Shown here: piece after piece, positions 1-6,607 of the stretch
Position numbering within the stretch: the first letter of the stretch is position 1
Layout of the letters: every line of letters begins with the position of its first letter
NCBI GenBank assembly: GCA_045538075.1
Contig: JAZSQT010000066.1
Span: 1 to 12,137 of the forward strand
Reading direction: 5' to 3'
Source: JAZSQT01 sp045538075
GTDB taxonomy: Bacteria > Chrysiogenota > Deferribacteres > Deferribacterales > Mucispirillaceae
Length of the DNA: 12,137 bases
Notes under the pieces: model-generated
The model's database searches: none
What the model was told of the DNA's origin: nothing
Seen by the model: the letters and a program-made list of their open reading frames with translations, nothing else
Translations under genes and position numbers: made by a program

Positions 1-2
1 CC

Positions 3-198
3 TTTCAGTGTAAAGATTATTTTAAAGTTATTTTTCCTAAAGAACACAATTTTTTCTCCAGAAGTATAAACATTCCATATATTTATTCAATAAGGTCGCA
101 AACTCGCTTACGCTCGGGGTTTCACCCAAAGCTCCCAAAAAACATTGAATAAATATATGTCATTACTTCTGAGTTCAAAAATTGTATTCTTTATGTAT
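3..198. repeat. Interspersed nested-hairpin repeat, copy 1
   Basis: This segment of about 196 nt is repeated in the same orientation at 11943-12137. It is built of nested inverted arms. The outer arms are 39-54 and 177-192 (15 of 16 pairs, one C/A mismatch that becomes G-U in minus-strand RNA). The middle arms are 59-66 and 164-171 (CAGAAGTA / TACTTCTG, perfect). The inner arms are 76-91 and 144-159 (16 perfect pairs). The 52-nt loop contains a small GGGT-TTC-ACCC hairpin at 117-127. Positions 3-38 are also shared with copy 2 but lie outside the stems. No ORF is present. It could be a MITE-like non-autonomous element, a REP-type repeat or a structured RNA; the sequence alone does not decide. 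It lies beyond the 3' end of the Sel1 operon. Confidence 0.85.
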
Positions 199-319
199 CT
201 TGTTATCGTTTCAATTTTATTTAAAAAATTTATATTTATTTATTATTTCAGATTTAAATAAATTAAAGTTTTATAATTAGGTGATTTTAAAACTAAATTT
301 CTTATCAACCTTTTTACTG
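199..319. other. AT-rich spacer without recognisable features
   Basis: This stretch between the long repeat and the palindromic repeat is almost entirely A and T. I see no ORF, no convincing promoter and no strong hairpin in it. Confidence 0.6.
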
Positions 320-398
320 GATTACTTCGTCGTTTTTTCACTCCTCGTAATGACCGTCTAAAAGTCATTGCGAGACGATTTTCATCGTCGTGGCAATC
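320..398. repeat. Imperfect palindromic repeat (GTCATTGCGAG...GGCAATC type)
   Basis: Two 35-nt arms, 320-354 and 364-398, form an imperfect inverted repeat around a 9-nt loop. The apical stem pairs CTCGTAATGAC (344-354) with GTCATTGCGAG (364-374), with one T-G wobble. The outer ends pair GATT with AATC. The right arm also holds a small ACGAT-TTTC-ATCGT hairpin (375-388). It is richer in GC than its surroundings. Its core resembles the GTCATTGCGAG / GGCAATC palindromes dispersed in many bacterial genomes (recalled, not searched). It begins about 30 nt after the stop codon of the minus-strand Sel1 gene, so in that transcript it could act as a 3' hairpin or weak terminator. Confidence 0.7.
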
Positions 399-428
399 TA
401 CACACTAATACACTTAAAAAAAACTAAC

Positions 429-905
429 TTATTGATAATTATAATCTCTTAATATGGCAGTTATACGAGAGCAACCATCAAAATCATTGTTTTTGCATGA
501 GATATTATAAAAATCTAATGCAATATCAATATTTTTTGATACTCCTAAGCCTTTTTCATATATATTGCCTAAGTAAGTGCAACTTTTATAAAAATTTTTG
601 TTACAAGATTTATTAAAGTAATGGCGTGCTAAAGCATAATCTTGAGGGATTTTTTCACCATAGAAATATTTTATACCTAAAAGATGACAAATGTTTAAAT
701 AACCGTTATCGCAAGCAATAATATAATTGTCTAAAGATTTTTTTACATCAATAGCTACTATTTTTCCTTCATCATAAATTTGACCTAATAAAATACATGC
801 TTCATATATATTGTTACTACAAGATTTTTCTAAATTTTGAATAACAATATTTTTATTTTTTTCTATATCTTTTTGAAAAAAATTTAATTGAAGATAAGAA
901 AACAT
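429..905 (-). CDS. Sel1/Hcp-like protein, C-terminal fragment (158 aa from the first ATG)
   Basis: This is the distal part of the interrupted gene, shown from the first in-frame ATG after the stop. It contains Cys pairs CSNNIYEAC, CDNGYLNIC, CNKNFYKSC and CKNNDFDGC and Sel1 motifs such as YEKGLGV. The ATG lies in the middle of a repeat and just after a Cys pair. It has no signal peptide and no ribosome binding site, so independent translation is unlikely. The open frame continues 49 codons upstream to the TAA at 1053-1055. It is best read as the 3' remnant, or the readthrough extension, of the preceding ORF. Confidence 0.5.
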   Translation of the reverse strand: MFSYLQLNFFQKDIEKNKNIVIQNLEKSCSNNIYEACILLGQIYDEGKIVAIDVKKSLDNYIIACDNGYLNICHLLGIKYFYGEKIPQDYALARHYFNKSCNKNFYKSCTYLGNIYEKGLGVSKNIDIALDFYNISCKNNDFDGCSRITAILRDYNYQ

Positions 906-1052
906 ATAACAACTTTCGTAATTATCTTGCTGACATTGAGATTTAAAATATTTAAGAGCAGATTTTAAGTATTTTTTAGATTTAGAATCATTTTTTTCTA
1001 CAAATTCATTACTTGAATAGATGTTTGATAATACTAAACAACTATTCTCATC

Positions 1053-1466
1053 TTAATTTTTGCACTTTTTTTTATTAATTTTATACGCTTTTTTGTAGTA
1101 ATTTTTAGCAATATCAATATTAGTTTTAACGCCTATACCATACCTATACATAGATGCAACATAAGTGCAACTATCAACATTTAAGTTGTTGTTACAATCT
1201 TCTTCATATAGTAATGCAGATTTTTTGTAAAATTCTTTTGCAATTTTATGGTCTGTATTAACACCTTTACCCATTTCGTATAATTTTGCTACTTCGTTAC
1301 AGCCAGAAGGTATTTGATTATTGCATGCAGTTAAAAATAAATCATAAGCACTTTTATAGTCGCCATTATTAAATGCGATAGAGCCACGATGAACTAAGTC
1401 ATCACTACTATAACTTATAGAATAAAAAGAAAGAAATATTACGAAAGTAGCAAAAAAATATTTCAT
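1053..1466 (-). CDS. Sel1/Hcp-like protein, N-terminal part (137 aa)
   Basis: This is the translatable 5' part of the interrupted gene. Residues 1-20 are a signal peptide with a phenylalanine-rich hydrophobic core ending near SYSSDD. It is followed by about three alpha-helical Sel1 repeats with motifs such as GKGV and GIGV, and by Cys pairs CNNQIPSGC and CNNNLNVDSC. It ends after the first Cys of a third pair, which argues that 137 aa is not the natural length. The ATG lies 3 nt after the stop of the 286-aa gene and has no clear ribosome binding site, so translation is probably coupled to that gene. If made, the product is an exported, truncated repeat protein. Confidence 0.6.
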   Translation of the reverse strand: MKYFFATFVIFLSFYSISYSSDDLVHRGSIAFNNGDYKSAYDLFLTACNNQIPSGCNEVAKLYEMGKGVNTDHKIAKEFYKKSALLYEEDCNNNLNVDSCTYVASMYRYGIGVKTNIDIAKNYYKKAYKINKKKCKN

Positions 1467-1469
1467 AAA

Positions 1470-2330
1470 TTATTGTTTATTTTCATTATTAAGGAGTGCA
1501 TTTAGCCTTGTATATTCGTTACAACCGTGTTGATTTTTAAGCTCACAAGATTTGCCGTAATAAAATAAAGCAGACTTTAAATCTTTTTCAACACCTTTTG
1601 CGTTTTCGTAAGAGAAAGCTAACTGGAAACAACCACTACTATAATCACCATTGCAAGTAGTCAAATATAATTCTGCCGATTTTATGTAATCTTGCTTAAC
1701 ACCATAACCGTCATAGTAATTGTTGGCAAGATAATAGCAACCCTCTAAATTTCCATTATCGCAAGCAACCTTGTATAAAGAGCTTGATTTAAAGTAATCT
1801 TTTTTTACAATATTGCCAGTTTGATAAAATTTTGCAAGTTTTATACAACCGTCGTATTCGCCACCGTTACAAGATTTTAAGTATAAAGAGAGAGATTTTT
1901 TGTTGTCTTTTTTTACACCATAGCCGTTAATATATAATGACGCAAGATTTATGCAACCTTTTAACTCATTGTTATTACAAGCATTTTCGTAAAATTTGGC
2001 AGATTTTTTATAATTCTTTTTAACTCCGTCTCCAGTCTCATACATAACGCCTACATTATTGCAACCAGTAAAATTATCCAATTTGCAAGATTTTTTATAG
2101 TAATCAAAGGCTTTTTCGTAATCTTTTGACACGTATTGACCAGTTCTATACATAACGCCTAACATAAAACAAGCGTCAGCTTCTTTATCATCATTGCAAG
2201 CTAATGTAGATAGCTCAAAGGCTTTTTTATAATCATTATTGTCGTATGCGTAAATTGCTTTTTCTAAATTATCGCTACTATATGCCTTAACAGAAAATAG
2301 TATAAAAAAAAGAGTTAAAAATATTTTCAT
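1470..2330 (-). CDS. Secreted Sel1-repeat (Hcp-like, cysteine-paired) protein, 286 aa
   Basis: Residues 1-18 form a signal peptide (MKIF, then a hydrophobic core, with cleavage probably near AYS-SD). About seven Sel1-like helix-turn-helix repeats of about 36 residues follow, with turn motifs such as TGDGV, NGYGV and DGYGV. There are seven Cys pairs; six are C-x7-C (for example CNNNELKGC, CDNGNLEGC) and the first is C-x8-C. This pattern matches the Helicobacter cysteine-rich (Hcp) proteins, in which each repeat is stapled by a disulfide, so an oxidising periplasmic or extracellular location is likely. AAGG lies 7 nt before the ATG, and a strong promoter is upstream. It is the first gene of the minus-strand operon and a paralogue of the next. 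The specific function is unknown: Sel1 proteins are usually protein-interaction scaffolds, and some Hcp proteins affect the host. Confidence 0.85.
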   Translation of the reverse strand: MKIFLTLFFILFSVKAYSSDNLEKAIYAYDNNDYKKAFELSTLACNDDKEADACFMLGVMYRTGQYVSKDYEKAFDYYKKSCKLDNFTGCNNVGVMYETGDGVKKNYKKSAKFYENACNNNELKGCINLASLYINGYGVKKDNKKSLSLYLKSCNGGEYDGCIKLAKFYQTGNIVKKDYFKSSSLYKVACDNGNLEGCYYLANNYYDGYGVKQDYIKSAELYLTTCNGDYSSGCFQLAFSYENAKGVEKDLKSALFYYGKSCELKNQHGCNEYTRLNALLNNENKQ

Positions 2331-2363
2331 AATTATACCTTATAATATAAGTAGTAGTTGTAG

Positions 2364-2392
2364 ATTATATTAAATTACAAATATAGTGTAAA
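2364..2392 (-). promoter_or_regulatory. Sigma70-type promoter of the Sel1 operon
   Basis: On the minus strand, TTTACA (2392-2387) and TATAAT (2369-2364) are separated by exactly 17 nt. This differs from consensus at one base. Transcription would start near 2357, giving a leader of about 27 nt before the ATG at 2330. Confidence 0.75.
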
Positions 2393-2541
2393 GGCAAAAT
2401 GTCTAATAAAATTTAGAAAGATATAAAAAAAATCGTATGTTTTTAAAATTTAAAATTAGATATATGAATATAGATGAATAAATAATTATAGTAATGAAAA
2501 TTATTGTTGAATATTTGTTTTTATTCTGTTAAAAGCATATA

Positions 2542-3612
2542 ATGAGTGAATTATCTTTTTACAGACAAAAAATTGATGAAATTGATGAAGAAATATTGCG
2601 ACTACTCAATGAAAGGGCAAAACACGTTATTGCTGTTGGAGAAATAAAAAAGAAAAATAATGCTCCTATTTGGGTTCCCTCAAGAGAACAAGCAATATAT
2701 GAAAGGTTAAAAAATCTTAATACTGGTCCTTTTCCTACAAGTTGTATAAAAAGCGTATATAGAGAAATTATATCTGCATCGGTAGCTCTTGAAGAGGTGC
2801 AGAAAATTGCTTATTTAGGTCCAGAAGGAACATTTACAAACTTAGCCGGCATAAAACATTTTGGTTTATCTGCAAAGTTAGTTCCAGTTAGAACGATACC
2901 AGAAGTTTTTGAAGGTGTAGATAAGGGCAGATTTGTATGTGGAGTTATACCAGTAGAAAATAGCCTTGAAGGAGTTGTAAATCATACTCTTGATATGTTT
3001 ATGAATACAAATCTTGTTATTATGGGTGAAATTTACGTAGAAATTGTCCAAAATTTAATGAGTAGAACTGGAAATATTAATGACATTAAAGCTATTTACT
3101 CTCACCCAAATGCAATAGGGCAATGTAGAAGTTGGCTATCTAAAAACTTGCCAGATATTCCAGTGTATGAAAGTGAATCTACTGCAAAAGCATCAGAAAT
3201 GGCTAAAAGTGATGAAAGTATTGCTGCAATAGGTTCAGAAATGGCAGAAATTGTTTATAATTTAAAAGTTATAGAAAAAGGTATAGAGGACGGTTTAGGC
3301 AATTTTACGAGATTTTTAATTATTGGCAAAAACCACATTAAGCCTACTGGAAACGATAAAACGTCAATAATGTTTGCTGTTTCTCATACTTCTGGTGCAT
3401 TATATAAAGCGATAGAAGTATTTAGCAAAGGTAATATTAATATGACGAAGTTAGAATCAAGACCGTCAAAGATAAAAGCATGGGAATATCTTTTTTATAC
3501 AGATATAGACGGTCATAAAGATAGTGATGATGTAAAGAAAGTGTTGAAAGATTTTGAAAATACAGTGCCTTTAATGAAAATTTTAGGTTCATATCCTAAA
3601 GGAGATAAATAA
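2542..3612 (+). CDS. pheA: Bifunctional chorismate mutase / prephenate dehydratase (P-protein)
   Basis: This enzyme converts chorismate to prephenate and then to phenylpyruvate on the phenylalanine branch. Residues 1-85 are an AroQ-type mutase with R8, R25, K36, R48 and E49 at the positions of the E. coli active-site residues. Residues 89-265 are the dehydratase (GPEGTFTN 93-100, IPVENSLEGVVNHT 136-149, SHPNAIGQCR 187-196, and NFTRF 254-258 holding the catalytic Thr-Arg). Residues 273-350 are a regulatory ACT domain with SGAL (284-287) and ESRP (305-308), the phenylalanine-binding motifs. At 356 aa it has the usual length. The start is fixed by R8, since any later ATG would lose it. No good Shine-Dalgarno precedes it. 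It is the first gene of the cluster and is divergent from the Sel1 operon across 211 nt. Feedback inhibition by Phe is expected. Confidence 0.95.
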   Translation: MSELSFYRQKIDEIDEEILRLLNERAKHVIAVGEIKKKNNAPIWVPSREQAIYERLKNLNTGPFPTSCIKSVYREIISASVALEEVQKIAYLGPEGTFTNLAGIKHFGLSAKLVPVRTIPEVFEGVDKGRFVCGVIPVENSLEGVVNHTLDMFMNTNLVIMGEIYVEIVQNLMSRTGNINDIKAIYSHPNAIGQCRSWLSKNLPDIPVYESESTAKASEMAKSDESIAAIGSEMAEIVYNLKVIEKGIEDGLGNFTRFLIIGKNHIKPTGNDKTSIMFAVSHTSGALYKAIEVFSKGNINMTKLESRPSKIKAWEYLFYTDIDGHKDSDDVKKVLKDFENTVPLMKILGSYPKGDK

Positions 3613-3628
3613 TATATAAGGTGGTAAA

Positions 3629-4729
3629 ATGATAGATTTTAAGAAATTAGTTACTGATGAATTATTAAAACTTGCTCCATATAAACCAGGAAAACCTTTA
3701 AAAGAAGTTCAAAGGGAAAGTGGAATAAGTGAAGTAGTAAAACTTGCATCAAACGAAAATCCAATAGGTCCAAGCAAAAAGGCTATAAAAGCATTAGAAG
3801 ATTTTTTGCCAGAAGTTAGCCGTTATCCTTTAGGCGATAGTTATTATTTGCGTAAAGCAATATCAGAAAAATATAATGTTAGTATGGACGAAATTTTGTG
3901 TGGAGCTGGTAGTGATGAAATTATACAGCTTTTATATATTGCATTTTTACAAAAAGGTAAAAACGCAGTATCACCAAGACCGTCTTTTTCTGAGTATTAT
4001 ATTCTTGCAAAATCAATAGGTGCAGATTGTAAATGGGCAGAAAGTAATAGCGATTTGACTGTTAATTTTGAAAACGTGTTAAATACTATTGACGAAAATA
4101 CGAGATTCGTATTTTTTGCAAATCCAAATAACCCTACTGGACTTGCTTTTGGCGAAAAAGAGTTAGTAGATTTTTTAGATAAAGTGCCAAGTGATGTAAT
4201 TGTTGCAATGGACGAAGCGTATATTGAGTTTGCTGAAAGAAGTGATATGCCAGATTCAATTAAATTGATGAAAAAGTATAAAAATTTAATAATTATGAGG
4301 ACTTTTTCAAAGGCATACGGTTTAGCGTCTTTAAGATGTGGTTTTTTAATTGCAGATAAAGAGTGTATAGATGTTATTCAGAGGGTTAGACCTCCTTTTA
4401 ATGTTAGTATGCCAGCTCAAGTTATGGCAGAAGCAGCATTAAAAGATGACGACCATATAAATATGGTTGTTGCAGAAAATAATAAAGGTAAAAAATATAT
4501 ATATTCAGAACTTGATAAAATGGGTATAGAATACGTTGAAACAGAAGCAAATTTTATGTTAGTAAAAACTTACAATGGTCAAAAAGTTTTTGAAGATTTG
4601 CTTAAAGAAGGCGTAATTGTTAGATTTTTAGGTGATAAAGAGTTATTAGATTACGTTAGGGTGTCTGTAGGCACAATGAAAGAAAACGAAATATTTATAA
4701 AAGCGTTAAAAAAAGTGTTAAATAAATAG
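3629..4729 (+). CDS. hisC: HisC-family aminotransferase (histidinol-phosphate / aromatic amino acid)
   Basis: A fold-type I PLP aminotransferase of 366 aa, the normal HisC length. Visible motifs are SNENPIGPS (41-49), GAGSDEII (92-99), ANPNNPTG (164-171), MDEAYIEF (194-201, Asp195 and Tyr198) and TFSKAYGLASLR (225-236), with K228 the PLP lysine. A clear AAGGTGG lies shortly before the ATG, 16 nt after pheA. The family annotation is histidinol-phosphate aminotransferase, but no other his gene is in the window. Its place between pheA and aroF suggests that it transaminates phenylpyruvate and 4-hydroxyphenylpyruvate, possibly along with histidinol phosphate. HisC enzymes acting on aromatic substrates are known in other bacteria. 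Which substrate dominates here cannot be told from sequence. Confidence 0.9.
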   Translation: MIDFKKLVTDELLKLAPYKPGKPLKEVQRESGISEVVKLASNENPIGPSKKAIKALEDFLPEVSRYPLGDSYYLRKAISEKYNVSMDEILCGAGSDEIIQLLYIAFLQKGKNAVSPRPSFSEYYILAKSIGADCKWAESNSDLTVNFENVLNTIDENTRFVFFANPNNPTGLAFGEKELVDFLDKVPSDVIVAMDEAYIEFAERSDMPDSIKLMKKYKNLIIMRTFSKAYGLASLRCGFLIADKECIDVIQRVRPPFNVSMPAQVMAEAALKDDDHINMVVAENNKGKKYIYSELDKMGIEYVETEANFMLVKTYNGQKVFEDLLKEGVIVRFLGDKELLDYVRVSVGTMKENEIFIKALKKVLNK

Positions 4730-4739
4730 GAGATAATAA

Positions 4740-5759
4740 ATGATAGTAGTAATTAAATCAGATGCAACTAAAGAACAGATTGAAAATATTAAAGAAAAGT
4801 TGATTAGCTACGGTTACAAATTAAATATTTCTGAAGGTGTAGAAAAAACAATAATCGGTGCTATAGGTGATGAAAATACATTAAAAGGCAAACCAGTTAA
4901 AACATTACCTGGTGTAGAAGAAGTTATACCTATACTTCGTCCTTTTAAATTAGTAAGTCGTGATTTCAAGAAAGAAGATACTATTATTGATGTAAAAGGC
5001 ATAAAAATCGGTGGTGATGAATTATCAGTAATGGCTGGCCCATGTTCTGTTGAAAACCTTGAAATGATTAGAGAAACAGCAAGAAGAGCATCGGCAAATG
5101 GGTCAAGAATATTAAGAGGTGGAGCTTATAAACCAAGAACAAGCCCATATTCTTTTCAAGGAATGGGGCCAGAAGCATTAGTTCATATGAGAAAAGCAGC
5201 AGATGAATATAATATGCTTATGGTTACAGAGCTTACAGACCCAAGAGATTTAGAAATTGTATCTGAATATGCAGATATTATTCAGATTGGTGCAAGAAAT
5301 ATGCAAAATTTCCGTCTTTTACATGAAGTTGGAGCACAACCTAAACCAGTTTTATTAAAAAGAGGAATGAGTGCAACAATTAAAGATTTTCTCCTTGCAG
5401 CAGAACATATTGCAAAAGAAGGCAACCTTAACATTATTCTTTGTGAAAGAGGAATTAGAACTTTTGAAACAGATACGAGAAACACATTAGACCTTTCTTG
5501 TATCCCATTGATAAAAAGTTTATCACACTTGCCAATTATTGCAGACCCAAGTCATGGCACTGGAGTAAAAGTTTGTATAGGTCCTATGGCTCAAGCAGCA
5601 GTTGCAGCAGGAGCAGATGGACTAATGATAGAAGTTCACCCTTGTCCAGCTGAAGCATTATCAGATGGCGACCAATCATTAACACCAGATGAATACGATG
5701 AAGTAATGGAAAGAGTTAAGATAATAGCTGGTGCAGTAGGTAAGAAAATTGCAAAATAA
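4740..5759 (+). CDS. aroF: 3-deoxy-7-phosphoheptulonate (DAHP) synthase, type I-beta with N-terminal regulatory domain
   Basis: This enzyme condenses phosphoenolpyruvate and erythrose 4-phosphate, the entry step of the shikimate pathway. Residues 1-70 form a ferredoxin-like, ACT-like domain as in the Thermotoga enzyme. The remainder is the TIM barrel with AGPCSVE (99-105, C102 a metal ligand), RGGAYKPRTSPYSFQG (126-141), LLKRG, the metal-binding DPSHGTG and DGDQSL near the end. Its 339 aa match the I-beta class. There is no fused chorismate mutase; that activity sits in pheA. AGGAGA lies 7 nt before the ATG, and the gap after hisC is 10 nt. In the family the N-terminal domain binds aromatic end products, so inhibition by Tyr or Phe is likely, though not shown by sequence. 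Confidence 0.95.
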   Translation: MIVVIKSDATKEQIENIKEKLISYGYKLNISEGVEKTIIGAIGDENTLKGKPVKTLPGVEEVIPILRPFKLVSRDFKKEDTIIDVKGIKIGGDELSVMAGPCSVENLEMIRETARRASANGSRILRGGAYKPRTSPYSFQGMGPEALVHMRKAADEYNMLMVTELTDPRDLEIVSEYADIIQIGARNMQNFRLLHEVGAQPKPVLLKRGMSATIKDFLLAAEHIAKEGNLNIILCERGIRTFETDTRNTLDLSCIPLIKSLSHLPIIADPSHGTGVKVCIGPMAQAAVAAGADGLMIEVHPCPAEALSDGDQSLTPDEYDEVMERVKIIAGAVGKKIAK

Positions 5760-6585
5760 ACACCCTTTTAAAAAAATAGGTATAGTAGGGTTAGGCTTAA
5801 TTGGTGGCTCCCTTGCTAAAGCCTTTAATAACACTGGAATAACGATTTATGGTTACGATATAAGTGTTGAAACCTTAAAAGAATGTGGCGTTAGTGGTAT
5901 TTTTGAAAGTGTAACAGACGATTTTGACACTTTTATTAATTATCCTTTAGATTTAATTTATATTACATTGCCTATTAATGCTTCTTTAGAATTTATAGGA
6001 AAATTAGGCAAAGAAGGAGTTGGCATTCCTACTACAGACGGAGCAAGTACTAAAGTATCAATAATAAAAGCTGCCTCTGAAGCAAGGCTTAATTTTTGTG
6101 GTGGACACCCTATAAAAGGCAAAGAAACTAGTGGATTTAAAAATTCAGATAAAGATTTGTTTAATGGTGCAACACATATTTTAGTGCCAACATTCAATTT
6201 AGAATTAGCAAGCCAATTAAAGGTTCTTCATGAAAGCATAAAAATGAATATTACCTTTATGGAGCCAGATATACACGATGAAGTTTTCGGTCTCGTTAGC
6301 CATTTCCCTCATTTAGGAGCATTTACATTAATGGATTTAGTTCAAAATGAATGTTCAGATGCTTTTGAATTTAGTGGTGGTGGCTTTAAAGATTTTACGA
6401 GAATTGCAGCTAGTGACCCAGTTATGTGGGCAGATATTTTTATTGATAATAAAGATGCTATGATTAACATTATTGATGAATATATTAAAACAATTAATAA
6501 CTGGAGAGATTTAATAGAAAAAAAAGACGATATTAAGTTAAAAGAAAAGATTTTAGCTATTAGTAATTTAAGGAAAAATTTATAA
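5749..6585 (+). CDS. tyrA: Prephenate dehydrogenase (TTG start)
   Basis: NAD(P)-dependent oxidative decarboxylation of prephenate (or arogenate) on the tyrosine branch. The Rossmann motif GLGLIGGS is at residues 14-21. The catalytic region GGHPIKGKETSGF (118-130) has H120. PHLGAF and the TyrA signature FSGGGFKDFTRIAASDP lie further on. At 278 aa it ends just after the dehydrogenase core, with no ACT domain. No ATG or GTG occurs before the nucleotide-binding motif, so the TTG at 5749, with AGG a few nt upstream, is the best start. This puts it 11 nt inside aroF in another frame, suggesting translational coupling. Prephenate versus arogenate preference cannot be read from sequence. Confidence 0.93.
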   Translation: MQNKHPFKKIGIVGLGLIGGSLAKAFNNTGITIYGYDISVETLKECGVSGIFESVTDDFDTFINYPLDLIYITLPINASLEFIGKLGKEGVGIPTTDGASTKVSIIKAASEARLNFCGGHPIKGKETSGFKNSDKDLFNGATHILVPTFNLELASQLKVLHESIKMNITFMEPDIHDEVFGLVSHFPHLGAFTLMDLVQNECSDAFEFSGGGFKDFTRIAASDPVMWADIFIDNKDAMINIIDEYIKTINNWRDLIEKKDDIKLKEKILAISNLRKNL

Positions 6586-6607
6586 GCAGTAAAATTTGGA
6601 GTGAAAA

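Larger units (their letters stand above)
429..1466 (-). pseudogene. Secreted Sel1/Hcp-like repeat protein gene, interrupted by one in-frame TAA
   Basis: Read from ATG 1466 to stop 429, the frame stays open except for one TAA at 1055-1053 (codon 138), giving 345 potential residues. The 49 codons between that stop and the next ATG (905) also encode Sel1-repeat sequence. The whole reads as a signal peptide followed by eight Cys-paired repeats. Every pair but one has the spacing C-x7-C (the exception, in the second repeat, is C-x8-C). The interrupted repeat reads C-K-N-stop-D-E-N-S-C, so the stop sits exactly where the paralogue upstream has N or G and the spacing is preserved. I infer a recent nonsense mutation in one gene, or readthrough; a sequencing error is also possible. 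The product would be a periplasmic or secreted solenoid of unknown partner. Confidence 0.75.

Noticed and set aside
3..398. CRISPR-like array.
   Set aside because: The repeats here are single palindromic units of different families, with no regularly spaced direct repeats.
2515..2543. TTGTTT - 17 nt - TATAAT as the promoter of pheA.
   Set aside because: The -10 overlaps the ATG at 2542, so the RNA would begin after the start codon and lose the mutase residue R8 region. It is probably chance in AT-rich DNA, and the real pheA promoter was not identified.
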